DNA of 19,474 nucleotides, taken from Puniceicoccales bacterium. GTDB lineage: Bacteria; Verrucomicrobiota; Verrucomicrobiia; Opitutales; UBA953. The stretch spans positions 1 to 19,474 of the forward strand of contig JAITIB010000050.1 of assembly GCA_031279675.1 (NCBI GenBank). Reading direction: 5' to 3'. The notes beneath the pieces are model-generated. The model did not search any database. It was not told the DNA's origin and saw only the letters and a list, made by a program, of their open reading frames with translations. The position numbers were made by a program, and so were the translations under genes. Positions 1 to 7,050 of this stretch are shown one piece after another. Every line of letters starts with the position of its first letter. Position 1 is the first letter of the stretch.

Positions 1-237
1 CTCTGGCCGGAGTCGTCGGCGATGAGCATTAGGGAGACTGCCAGTAGGAGGCCCAAGAGGGCGATGATGGCGGGCGGGGGGGGGGGGGGGGGCGGGGGGG
101 GGGGGGGGGCGGGGGGGGGGGGGGGGGGGGGCGGGCCCGCCCCCCCCCCCCCCCCACGAAAACGCACCACGGCGGCGTGACAGGCAGACCATGGCGGCCT
201 CAAAGAAGAGGAGTGTGATGTTGTGAGTGGAGAGCAT
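1..237 (-). pseudogene. Interrupted N-terminal part of a membrane protein (partial, runs off window)
   Basis: On the reverse strand an ATG at 237 opens a hydrophobic start reading MLSTHNITLLFFEAAMVCL, which breaks up on reaching the G/C block at 69-155. Beyond the block, in a different frame (70 down to 1), comes a second hydrophobic stretch, AIIALLGLLLAVSLMLIADD, which runs off the window. Together they look like the first two membrane segments of one integral membrane protein whose middle has been replaced by homopolymer. The layout loosely recalls the membrane N-terminus of some sensor or GGDEF-type proteins, but that is recall only and no domain is visible. It is divergent from the peptide deformylase gene at 389. 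It could equally be two unrelated fragments, or an intact gene spoiled by an assembly error. Confidence 0.3.
69..155. repeat. G/C homopolymer block with a 40-bp perfect palindrome
   Basis: From 69 to 135 the plus strand is almost only G, broken by single Cs at 71, 75, 93, 110 and 132. From 136 to 155 it is C with one G at 139. Positions 116-135 and 136-155 are exact reverse complements with no spacer, centred on GGGCCC. Real genomes rarely hold such a tract, and dark-cycle poly-G reads joined to their own complement would look just like this. A genuine quadruplex- or hairpin-forming tract is the alternative. Confidence 0.8.
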
Positions 238-388
238 TCCCTGCCTTACAAGGGGAAGGCATGTGGATCGTGCGCGCGGATGCAAGTGTTTTTTTGCGCC
301 CCGCGGCGGAGACGGGCGGGCGAAGTGGCGTCGGCGCGCGAGTTCGTTCTTTCCACACCACGGCGCAGACGTAATTTGCGCGGGCATC

Positions 389-976
389 ATGCAATTACCC
401 ATACGCAAATTTGGCGATCCCGTGTTGCGCCGGAAAGGGGCGCCGGTGACGGTGTTCGACGAGGCGCTTGCCGCGTTTGCCGCCGACATGGTGGAGACGA
501 TGCGCGCGGCCAAGGGCATCGGGCTCGCGGCGCAGCAGGTGGGGCGGGCGATGCAATTTTTTGTGGTTGAGCTCAAGGCGCCGGACGAGGGGCCCGTGGA
601 GTTCGGGTTTACGCTGGACGGGCGCGAGGTGCCGCTGGCGTTGTTGATGCCGCTCGCGGTGGCGAACGCGCGGGTGGAGATCCTGCCCGATGAGGAGTGG
701 CTGTATGCGGAGGGCTGCCTGTCGTTTCCCAAACTCAATGGCGAGGTGGCGCGGCGTGAACGGGTGCGCATGAGCTATCAGGATCTCTCCGGGGCGGGGC
801 ACGAGATTGTGTGCGATGGTTTGTTTGCGCGCTGCATCCAGCATGAGCACGACCATTGCCAGGGCGTGCTTTTCATTGACCGGATGGAGAAGCCCGACCT
901 GTTGAAAATCCAGGCGCGGGTGAAACAGCTCAAGCGCGAGACGCTCCGCGCGCTGAGGGAACGGGAGACACGGTGA
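389..976 (+). CDS. def: Peptide deformylase
   Basis: Removes the N-formyl group from the initiator methionine of nascent proteins in the cytoplasm, using a bound metal ion. All three family motifs are present: GIGLAAQQ at residues 43-50, EGCLS at 108-112 (metal-binding Cys110) and QHEHDH at 151-156 (two metal-binding His and the catalytic Glu). The spacing between motifs 1 and 2 is about 20 residues longer than in the E. coli enzyme. I chose the ATG at 389 because the protein then starts MQLPIRKFGDPVLR, the usual beginning of the family; the open frame extends to 227, but the extra residues are Arg-rich and unlike the family. Length is 195 residues. The stop overlaps the GTG start of rlmN by 4 bp, so the two are probably translationally coupled. 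Confidence 0.95.
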   Translation: MQLPIRKFGDPVLRRKGAPVTVFDEALAAFAADMVETMRAAKGIGLAAQQVGRAMQFFVVELKAPDEGPVEFGFTLDGREVPLALLMPLAVANARVEILPDEEWLYAEGCLSFPKLNGEVARRERVRMSYQDLSGAGHEIVCDGLFARCIQHEHDHCQGVLFIDRMEKPDLLKIQARVKQLKRETLRALRERETR

Positions 977-2064
977 CGGGGTTTGCCCCAGCGAAGCCGC
1001 CTGTTTTCGGCGAGACACCGGGGACGCTCGCGGCGCGGTTGTCGGCGCTGGGCGCGCCCGCATTTCGCGCCGGACAAATCCTGGACTGGATTTACAAGAG
1101 GCGCGCGTGTTCGCCCGACGCCATGTCAAACCTTCCCGGGGCGTTGCGCGAATGGCTTGGCGAGGCGTTTGATTTCGCGCCCAACGAGCCGCTTTTGCAA
1201 AAGCAGTCCAGTGACGTGACGCGGAAGATTTTGCAACGCCTGCGCGATGGCTCGCTCGTCGAGACGGTCGTCATCAACGCGCCGCAGGAGGGCGTCGGCG
1301 TGGAGCATTCGAGGCAAACGGTCTGCGTGTCCACGCAGGTGGGGTGCGCCTATGGGTGCCGCTTTTGCGCATCGGGGCTGGCGGGCTGGAAGCGCAACCT
1401 GTCCGCGGGGGAAATTGTCGCGCAGCTGATGGTGGCGGCGCGCGTGGCGGGCGGGGTGTTTGACAACGTTGTCGTGATGGGCATGGGCGAGCCGCTGGCA
1501 AACTACGACAACCTGCTCGCCGCGTTGCGCATCGTGAACGCGCCGTGGGCGCTGGGCCTCGGCGCGCGGCGCATCACCGTCTCCACCTCGGGCGTCGTGC
1601 CCAAGATCCTCGCCCTCGCAGAGGAGCCGCTTGGCGTGCGCCTGGCCGTCAGCCTGCATGGGGCGACGAACGAGGTGAGGGACCGGATCATGCCCGTGAA
1701 CCGGCGGTTTCCGCTGGAAAAACTGCTTCCCGCCTGCGCCACCTTCGCGAGCCGGCACGGGCGCATGTTGACCCTCGAATTTATTCTCATCGCGGAGATC
1801 AACGACTCGCTGGAGCAGGCGCGGGCGCTCGCCGATATTGCGCGGAAACTCCACGCGCACGTGAACCTCATCCCCTGCAACGCCGTGGAGGGCCTGCCCT
1901 GGCAACGGCCAAGCCTGACGCGCCAGCAGCACTTTTTGCGCGCGCTCAAGGCACGCTCCGTGTCCGCAACCTTGCGACGGGAAAAGGGGGCCGACATTGA
2001 CGCGGCGTGCGGACAGTTGCGCTTGCGCACGGAAAAACTTCTCCCCAACCAGCAACACGCATGA
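973..2064 (+). CDS. rlmN: Dual-specificity 23S rRNA / tRNA adenine-C2 methyltransferase RlmN (radical SAM)
   Basis: Radical-SAM enzyme that methylates C2 of A2503 in 23S rRNA and A37 in some tRNAs. The iron-sulfur cysteines lie at 125, 129 and 132 (CAYGCRFC), the same numbering as in E. coli. Cys118 (VCVSTQ) is present, and Cys346 in the C-terminal ADIDAACGQLR motif is the methyl-carrying cysteine. Also visible are VVVMGMGEPLANYDN near 166-180, RRITVSTSGVVPK near 199-211 and LAVSLHGATNEVRDRIMPVN near 224-243. Length is 363 residues, normal for the family. The start is GTG at 973, inside the end of def (GTGA overlap), and the stop overlaps the next ATG (ATGA). The Cfr paralogue, which targets C8, is less likely given the overall motif pattern. 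Confidence 0.95.
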   Translation: MTGFAPAKPPVFGETPGTLAARLSALGAPAFRAGQILDWIYKRRACSPDAMSNLPGALREWLGEAFDFAPNEPLLQKQSSDVTRKILQRLRDGSLVETVVINAPQEGVGVEHSRQTVCVSTQVGCAYGCRFCASGLAGWKRNLSAGEIVAQLMVAARVAGGVFDNVVVMGMGEPLANYDNLLAALRIVNAPWALGLGARRITVSTSGVVPKILALAEEPLGVRLAVSLHGATNEVRDRIMPVNRRFPLEKLLPACATFASRHGRMLTLEFILIAEINDSLEQARALADIARKLHAHVNLIPCNAVEGLPWQRPSLTRQQHFLRALKARSVSATLRREKGADIDAACGQLRLRTEKLLPNQQHA

Positions 2065-2825
2065 GGAAAAACGAGATTCCCCTGTCTGAACTTGTCCGGT
2101 TCTGCGACGAACGTTCCCGGCGCCACACGGTGAAGGATTTCCCCGGCGCCATGAACGGGCTCCAATTCGCCAATCGCGGCGGCGTGACAAAAATCGGCGC
2201 CGCCGTGGACGCCGGGCTCGTCCCATTCGAGGAGGCGGCGCGCCGCGGAGTGGATTTCCTCATCGTGCACCACGGACTTTTCTGGCACGCGCCGCAGCCG
2301 GTCACGGGCGCGATTTACGCCAGGTATCGCGTGCTGTTCGAGCACAACATCGCCGTTTACTCAAGCCACCTGCCCCTGGACGCCCACCCGGAAATCGGCA
2401 ACAACGCCCTTCTCGCCAAACACCTCGGCCTGCCCGTGGAACGCTGGATACTGCCCCACGAGGGCGTCCCCATGGCCGCCCTGTGCACCGGAGTCGAGCG
2501 CCGCGAACTGGTGGCGCGACTGGGGGCGCTGTTCAAAACGCCCTTCGCCACAATCGAATTTGGAAGCGCAAATCCGCAACGCATCGCAATCCTCTCCGGC
2601 AGCGGACGCGCCGCCCTCGACGCGCTCGAGGACGCGGGGTGCGACACACTGATAACGGGCGAGCTCCGGCAGGAACACTACAACGCCGCGCAGGAAAATC
2701 GCTGGAACCTCTACCCGTGCGGACACTACGCAACGGAAACCTTCGGCGTGTCCGCGCTCGCCGCGGAAGTGGCGTCGCAATTCGGCCTTCCGCACGAATT
2801 CATCGCCACCGCCTGCCCGCTATAG
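2061..2825 (+). CDS. Nif3-like dinuclear metal centre protein (DUF34/NIF3 family)
   Basis: A 254-residue protein of the NIF3/YbgI family, ring-forming hexamers with a dinuclear metal site whose biochemical role is debated (a GTP cyclohydrolase I type 2 label is widely copied from one paralogue). Visible metal-site motifs are HHGLFW at residues 70-75 and SHLPLDAH at 102-109, followed by TGE in LITGELRQEH and a final HYATE segment. The short length and the absence of an inserted PII-like domain match the YbgI subtype. The ATG at 2061 overlaps the rlmN stop (ATGA), so it is the third gene of the def operon. Its stop TAG at 2823-2825 interlocks with that of the convergent gene. Confidence 0.9.
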   Translation: MRKNEIPLSELVRFCDERSRRHTVKDFPGAMNGLQFANRGGVTKIGAAVDAGLVPFEEAARRGVDFLIVHHGLFWHAPQPVTGAIYARYRVLFEHNIAVYSSHLPLDAHPEIGNNALLAKHLGLPVERWILPHEGVPMAALCTGVERRELVARLGALFKTPFATIEFGSANPQRIAILSGSGRAALDALEDAGCDTLITGELRQEHYNAAQENRWNLYPCGHYATETFGVSALAAEVASQFGLPHEFIATACPL

Positions 2826-3623
2826 ACCCCGCCCATCCCCGCCGAGCACCGCAAGCGTCTGCTCATGCAGCCACGGATTCGCCGCAATAATGTTCCCGCC
2901 CGCGAGCGCATCCCCCCCCCTCCAGTCCGACACCACCGCGCCCGCACCCCTCAGCACGGGAATCAACGGCACGATGTCCCACTCGCTCAAGACCGGGTCC
3001 GCCATCACATCGCCCAGCCCCGCCGCCACCATCAAGTGCCCGTAACAATCGCCCCAGGTGCGGAACGTCCCCGCGCGCTCGACAAGCCGCCCCCACGCAG
3101 CCCACGGCTGATGGAGGGCGATGTTTTTCACATCCGTCGTGAGCAAAAGCGCCTCCTCGATCCGCCGCCGCCCCCCCACCGCGGCAGGCCGCCCATTGTA
3201 AAGCGTCCGCGCCCCGTCCCCGATCACCCGCTGGCGCGTCACCGGCTGATCAATCACGCCAAGGCAGGGCACGCCCTCGTGCAACAACCCGATAAGGACA
3301 CCATAGAGCGGCACGCGCGGAATGAACGACTTCGTGCCATCGATGGGATCAAGAATCCACACAAACTCCGCCTCCGCGCGATCGCGCCCAAACTCCTCCC
3401 CGATGACGCCGTGCGCCGGGAAGCGCTCGCCGATCCACGCCCGCAAATGGCGCTCGCACTCCCTGTCCGCCACCGTCACCGGCGACCCGTCCGCCTTCAC
3501 CTCGACCAGCGTCTCGTCGCACGCATGGTAGCCGCGCAACAACTCCCCCGCGCGATCCGCCAGCAAACCGGCAAACGCCCAAAGCTCCCCCCCCAAAGTC
3601 TCGGAAATCATCCTCTTGCTCAT
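2820..3623 (-). CDS. Inositol-monophosphatase-family phosphatase (possibly histidinol-phosphatase, HisN type)
   Basis: A 267-residue metal-dependent sugar-phosphate phosphatase of the IMPase/FIG superfamily. Signature residues visible: KADGSPVTVAD at 43-53, GEEFG at 75-79 (metal-binding Glu), WILDPIDGTKSF at 89-100 (the DPIDGT metal-binding motif) and WDIVP at 215-219 (third metal-binding Asp), followed by RGAGAVVSDWRGG. The TWGDCYG segment near 189-195 resembles the group annotated as histidinol-phosphatase, but the substrate cannot be read from sequence; inositol phosphate or PAP are alternatives. The start was taken at 3623 (MSKRMISETLGG); the frame extends further upstream, but that part is hydrophobic and unlike the family. 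It converges on the nif3-like gene with a 6-bp overlap and diverges from ompH. Confidence 0.88.
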   Translation of the reverse strand: MSKRMISETLGGELWAFAGLLADRAGELLRGYHACDETLVEVKADGSPVTVADRECERHLRAWIGERFPAHGVIGEEFGRDRAEAEFVWILDPIDGTKSFIPRVPLYGVLIGLLHEGVPCLGVIDQPVTRQRVIGDGARTLYNGRPAAVGGRRRIEEALLLTTDVKNIALHQPWAAWGRLVERAGTFRTWGDCYGHLMVAAGLGDVMADPVLSEWDIVPLIPVLRGAGAVVSDWRGGDALAGGNIIAANPWLHEQTLAVLGGDGRGL

Positions 3624-3720
3624 GCCCCAACCATGGCACGCCCGCGCACCCCGGCGAAAGCACAAACAAAAGATTCCGGGTTGCCTTCGCCCGAAAAAAA
3701 CCCAACAACCCGACGTCACC

Positions 3721-4329
3721 ATGAAAAAACTCTTCTTCACACTCTGCCTCGCCTCCGCCCTCGCAAGCGGCACGGCGCAGGCCCAAAAAGCGCCCAAGAT
3801 CGCCACCATCAACATGGAGGTCCTCTTCTCCAAGTATCAAAAAGCCGTGGAATTCGAGAAGACGCTCAAAGGCGAGCTCGAAAATTTCAAAAAAACCGAC
3901 GACGCCCGCCTCAAGGCAATCATCGCCATGCGCGAAGACACTGAAAAGGCCCAAAAAGAAGCCGAGGATCCCACCAAAAACGAACAGGCCCGCGCCACCG
4001 CGCGCACCGTCTTCGAAAACAAAGCCCGCGCTTTCCAAAACGAGCAAAACAGCTACCTCACCGGCAAACGCAACAGCGAGCTCGCCTTCCAGCAGCGCAG
4101 CCAGGCGCACGTGCGCGCCGTCATCGACGAAATCCGTCCCATCGTCGCCGCGCTCGCCAAGGAAAAAGGCGCCGACCTCGTCCTCAACAGCACATTCAAC
4201 CCGACCAACGTCCTCTACGCCGACCCCGCCCTCGAAATCACCGACGAGGTCGTCAAACGCCTCAACGCCACCTTCACCCCGGCGCCCCCCGCCCTCCCCG
4301 CCCTCCCACAGGTCGCACCTGCAAACTAA
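3721..4329 (+). CDS. OmpH/Skp-family periplasmic chaperone
   Basis: A 202-residue exported protein of the Skp/OmpH family, periplasmic holdase chaperones that carry unfolded outer-membrane proteins to the Bam complex. A signal peptide is clear: KK at 2-3, a hydrophobic core, then cleavage after AQA (about residue 21). The mature part begins with the family's KIATINMEVLFSKY strand and helix, continues as a long charged coiled coil (about 40-150, rich in Lys, Glu, Ala, Gln), and returns to the base domain with KEKGADLVLNSTF before a Pro/Ala-rich tail. Placement just before lpxD repeats the skp-lpxD order of many Gram-negatives. The 97-bp gap to the divergent phosphatase should hold its promoter. 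A terminator follows the stop, so lpxD is probably partly uncoupled from it. Confidence 0.9.
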   Translation: MKKLFFTLCLASALASGTAQAQKAPKIATINMEVLFSKYQKAVEFEKTLKGELENFKKTDDARLKAIIAMREDTEKAQKEAEDPTKNEQARATARTVFENKARAFQNEQNSYLTGKRNSELAFQQRSQAHVRAVIDEIRPIVAALAKEKGADLVLNSTFNPTNVLYADPALEITDEVVKRLNATFTPAPPALPALPQVAPAN

Positions 4330-4351
4330 CACCCATTCACCAAACCCGCGA

Positions 4352-4390
4352 AAAAACGGAGAACCCGGCCCGCCGGAATTCTCCGTTTTT
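4352..4390 (+). terminator. Rho-independent terminator after ompH
   Basis: AAAAACGGAGAA (4352-4363) pairs perfectly with TTCTCCGTTTTT (4379-4390), with a GC-rich loop between and the T run forming the 3' arm. It lies 22 bp after the ompH stop and 22 bp before the lpxD start, so it would separate, or attenuate between, the two. Confidence 0.8.
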
Positions 4391-4411
4391 GTTAACCACC
4401 GCCCGCCCAAA

Positions 4412-5488
4412 ATGAACATCGCCATCCCCCTCCCCGAAATCCTCGCCCTCATCGCCCCCCAACGCCAGCACGGCAACCCCGGCCCCGTGGACACCCTCAC
4501 CGGCATCGCCGCCCTCGACGAAGCCCGCCCCGGCGAGCTCACCTTCCTCGGCAACCCCAAATACACACCCCAAGTCCCCGCCACCCGCGCCACCATAGTC
4601 CTCCTCCCCCTCGACTACCCCGGCCCCGGCCCCGGCCCCGGGCAAATGCACCTGCACGTGCCCGACCCCTCCCGCACCCTCGCTCAACTCTGCGCGCACC
4701 TTGAGGAAAAACTCTTCCCCCCACCCCCCCCCGATTACCGCCACCCCACCGCCATCATCGACCCCACCGCCCATCTCGGCGACCACCTCCACATCGGCCC
4801 CCACGTCATCATCGAAGCCCATGCCCGCATCGGCGACCACACCATCCTCGAAGCCCACGCCCACATCGCCCACCACGCCCGCATCGGCCCCCGCAACTGG
4901 CTCAAACCCCGCGCCACCGTCACCGAATACTGCGAAACAGGGGCGCGCGTAAAAATCCACCACGGCGCCATCATCGGCGGCGAAGGCTTCGGCTACGAGA
5001 CACACGAAGGCACCCACCGCAAAATCCCCCAGATCGGCAACGTCGTCCTCGAAGACGACGTCGAGATCGGCGCCAACACCACAATCGACCGCGCCCGCTT
5101 CGCCACCACGCGCATCGGCGCCGGCACCAAGATCGACAACCTCGTCCAGATCGGACACAACTGCCGCATCGGACGCCACTGCATCCTCGTCGCGCAAAGC
5201 GGCCTCGCCGGCAGCACCACACTTGAGGACCACGTCGCCCTCGCCGGACAGGTCGGCCTCGCCGGGCACCTGCGCATCGGACGCGGTGCCCGAATCGGCG
5301 CCCAATGCGGAGTCCTCTCCGATGTCCCCCCCGGCGCCATCATGCTCGACTCACCCGCCATCCCCATCCAAACCGCGAAAAAACTCATGATCCTCAAACA
5401 ACGCCTCCCCGAACTCTTCAAACGCGTCAAAGCACTCGAAGCCCACACCGCAACCCCCGCCGCCCATGCCCAGGAAAACAACCCCTGA
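4412..5488 (+). CDS. lpxD: UDP-3-O-acylglucosamine N-acyltransferase LpxD
   Basis: Third step of lipid A synthesis: transfers a hydroxyacyl chain from acyl carrier protein to the 2-amino group of UDP-3-O-acylglucosamine, in the cytoplasm. The N-terminal uridine-binding region includes the family's ITGIAALDEARPGELTFLGN-like block (about 28-48). The rest is a left-handed beta helix built from hexapeptide repeats of the I-G-x-x-x-x type (about 113-330). His249 in VQIGHNC is the catalytic histidine position. A C-terminal helical segment follows (LKQRLPELFKRVKALE). Length 358 residues is slightly above the E. coli enzyme. A GPGPGPG stretch at 71-77 and PPPPP at 103-107 are low-complexity insertions. 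The end overlaps ruvB by 23 bp. Confidence 0.95.
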   Translation: MNIAIPLPEILALIAPQRQHGNPGPVDTLTGIAALDEARPGELTFLGNPKYTPQVPATRATIVLLPLDYPGPGPGPGQMHLHVPDPSRTLAQLCAHLEEKLFPPPPPDYRHPTAIIDPTAHLGDHLHIGPHVIIEAHARIGDHTILEAHAHIAHHARIGPRNWLKPRATVTEYCETGARVKIHHGAIIGGEGFGYETHEGTHRKIPQIGNVVLEDDVEIGANTTIDRARFATTRIGAGTKIDNLVQIGHNCRIGRHCILVAQSGLAGSTTLEDHVALAGQVGLAGHLRIGRGARIGAQCGVLSDVPPGAIMLDSPAIPIQTAKKLMILKQRLPELFKRVKALEAHTATPAAHAQENNP

Positions 5489-6527
5489 GCCCCCCCCCGC
5501 CGCGCCCAACCACCCCTACCGCGACACACTGCAGCAAAAAGACCCCCCGCTCGAAGCCGCCCTGCGCCCGCCCACCTTCGCCGACTTCACCGGCCAGCCC
5601 CGCACCCTCGAACGCCTCCGCGTCATGACCGGCGCCGCCCGGCGCGAACACCGCCCCCTCGACCACATCCTCCTCCACGGCCCCCCCGGCCTCGGCAAAA
5701 CCACACTCGCCCACATCCTCGCCACGGAAATGGACGTGCGCATCAAGATCACCTCCGGCCCCGTCATCGAAAAAGCCTCCGACCTCGCCGGCCTCCTCAC
5801 AAGCCTCGAAGAAAACGAAATACTCTTCATCGACGAAATCCACCGCATCAGCAAAACCGTCGAGGAATTCCTCTACTCCGCCATGGAGGACTTCCGCATC
5901 GACATCATGATCGACCAAGGCCCCAACGCCCGCAGCGTCCGCTTGAACATCCCCCGCTTCACCCTCATCGGCGCCACCACCCGCACCGGCCTGCTCACCG
6001 CCCCCATGCGCAGCCGCTTCACCCTCCAGACCCGCCTCGACTACTACAACCACGAAGACCTCTGCCGCATCGTCCACCGCAACTGCGCCCTCCTCCACAT
6101 GCGCATCGACACCTCCGGCGCCCGCGAAATCGCCCGCCGCGCCCGCGGCACCCCCCGCATCGTAAACAACCTCATCCGCTTCACACGCGACTACGCCCTC
6201 GAACGCGCCGACGGACACATCACCCAACCCATCGCCGCCGCCGCCCTCGAACTCCTTGAAATCGACCAATACGGCCTCGACGAAATGGACAAACGCATCC
6301 TGCGCATCATCGCCACACACTACAACGGCGGCCCTGTCGGCCTCGGCACCATCGCCGTCGCCGTTGCCGAAGACGAGCACACCCTCGAAGAAGTCCACGA
6401 ACCCTACCTAATCCAAGAAGGCTACCTCGCCCGCACCCCCCAAGGCCGCACCCTCACCCCCAAGGCATGGCAAATCCTCCATCTCACCCCCCCCGCCCCA
6501 ACCCGCCAGCAAGAACTCTTCAACTAA
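5466..6527 (+). CDS. ruvB: Holliday junction branch-migration DNA helicase RuvB
   Basis: Hexameric AAA+ motor that drives branch migration of Holliday junctions with RuvA. Visible: Walker A GPPGLGKT at 72-79, Walker B DEIH at 123-126, sensor 1 GATTR at 169-173, the Arg-finger region APMRSRF at 179-185, sensor 2 in RGTPRIVNNLIRF, and the C-terminal winged-helix DNA-binding domain with YNGGPVGLGTIAVAV and the EPYLIQEGYLARTPQGR block. Length is 353 residues. The first 25 residues are a Pro-rich tail. The start is the ATG at 5466, inside the end of lpxD, which indicates translational coupling. The codons are extremely C-rich: 32 C against 12 G in positions 5641-5700. No ruvA or ruvC is next to it. 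Confidence 0.97.
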   Translation: MPRKTTPEPPPAAPNHPYRDTLQQKDPPLEAALRPPTFADFTGQPRTLERLRVMTGAARREHRPLDHILLHGPPGLGKTTLAHILATEMDVRIKITSGPVIEKASDLAGLLTSLEENEILFIDEIHRISKTVEEFLYSAMEDFRIDIMIDQGPNARSVRLNIPRFTLIGATTRTGLLTAPMRSRFTLQTRLDYYNHEDLCRIVHRNCALLHMRIDTSGAREIARRARGTPRIVNNLIRFTRDYALERADGHITQPIAAAALELLEIDQYGLDEMDKRILRIIATHYNGGPVGLGTIAVAVAEDEHTLEEVHEPYLIQEGYLARTPQGRTLTPKAWQILHLTPPAPTRQQELFN

Positions 6528-6534
6528 ACCCATC

Positions 6535-6595
6535 CCGGGAGCTCCCGGAAACATTCCGGAACCCCCGGAAAGAAATCGGGGACTCCCGAATCCCC
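6535..6595. repeat. Inverted and direct repeats after ruvB
   Basis: CCGGGAGCTCCCGG (6535-6548) is a perfect 14-bp palindrome. CCGGAA then occurs three times at spacings of 11 and 9 bases (6545, 6556, 6565), the middle copy inside the palindrome TTCCGGAA. Next is a short hairpin, TCGGG-gact-CCCGA (6576-6589), overlapped by an alternative GGGGA/TCCCC pairing. No T run follows, so this is not a standard terminator, but it is well placed to end or protect the ruvB transcript. Confidence 0.5.
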
Positions 6596-6852
6596 TCTCC
6601 AACGCATCCGTTTCACCCACCTATGGAGTGCGGGACTAAAGTCACAGGGTTAGTCGGAAGTTTTGAGTTCATTAAACATGCTGGGAAATCGGCATGGACA
6701 AAAAATCGAGCGGGCGGGCGGGCGTTTGGGCGCGCAAATACTTGATCGCACCCAATCTGCACCCTCACCTCCTCCTGCTACACCCTTGCCTTCTCGACTC
6801 ACACATGGGTCAACTTCTGTCTGGTCCTCCCGAAATGGGTTGAAAAAATCCG

Positions 6853-6880
6853 TTGACGCGCGGATGCGGGGAGACATTCT
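6853..6880 (+). promoter_or_regulatory. Possible sigma-70-type promoter of tRNA-Phe
   Basis: TTGACG at 6853-6858 matches the -35 consensus in five of six bases, and CATTCT at 6875-6880, 16 bases on, matches the -10 box in only three. Transcription would start about 20-25 bases before the tRNA. The -10 box is weak, so this is a candidate only. Confidence 0.35.
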
Positions 6881-6910
6881 GGGTGTTTCTTGTTTTCGAG
6901 TTCTTGGAGT

Positions 6911-6986
<76 letters not shown>

Positions 6987-7006
6987 TTGTGTTCTTGTTT
7001 GAAATG

Positions 7007-7035
7007 ACGCCTCCGTTGGGGGCGTTGTTTTTTTT
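7007..7035 (+). terminator. Rho-independent terminator after tRNA-Phe
   Basis: ACGCCTCC (7007-7014) pairs with GGGGGCGT (7018-7025), one pair being T-G, across a GTT loop; the sequence then runs into a T-rich tract to 7035. It lies 20 bases after the tRNA and just before the convergent end of tlyA. It lacks a matching T run on the other strand, so it acts for the tRNA direction. Confidence 0.8.
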
Positions 7036-7050
7036 GGGGAGGTGGTGGGT

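Larger units (their letters stand above)
6528..6910. other. Gene-free stretch between ruvB and tRNA-Phe
   Basis: I see no convincing gene in these 383 bases; the open frames found there have no family motif and mixed codon use. It holds short inverted and direct repeats just after ruvB (6535-6595), a four-block GGG tract (6712-6730) and a possible tRNA promoter (6853-6880). The middle part (about 6620-6860) is less C-skewed than ruvB and is otherwise featureless to me. Confidence 0.6.

Noticed and set aside
3349..6398. Long reverse-strand frames opposite ompH, lpxD and ruvB (Gly-, Val- and Glu-rich)
   Set aside because: They are antisense shadows of C-rich genes with clear motifs on the forward strand; their composition is repetitive and no family motif appears.
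6621..6900. Possible small gene or phage remnant before tRNA-Phe
   Set aside because: The short frames on both strands (75-92 codons) show no motif, no ribosome site and no direct repeat of the tRNA 3' end that would mark an integration event.
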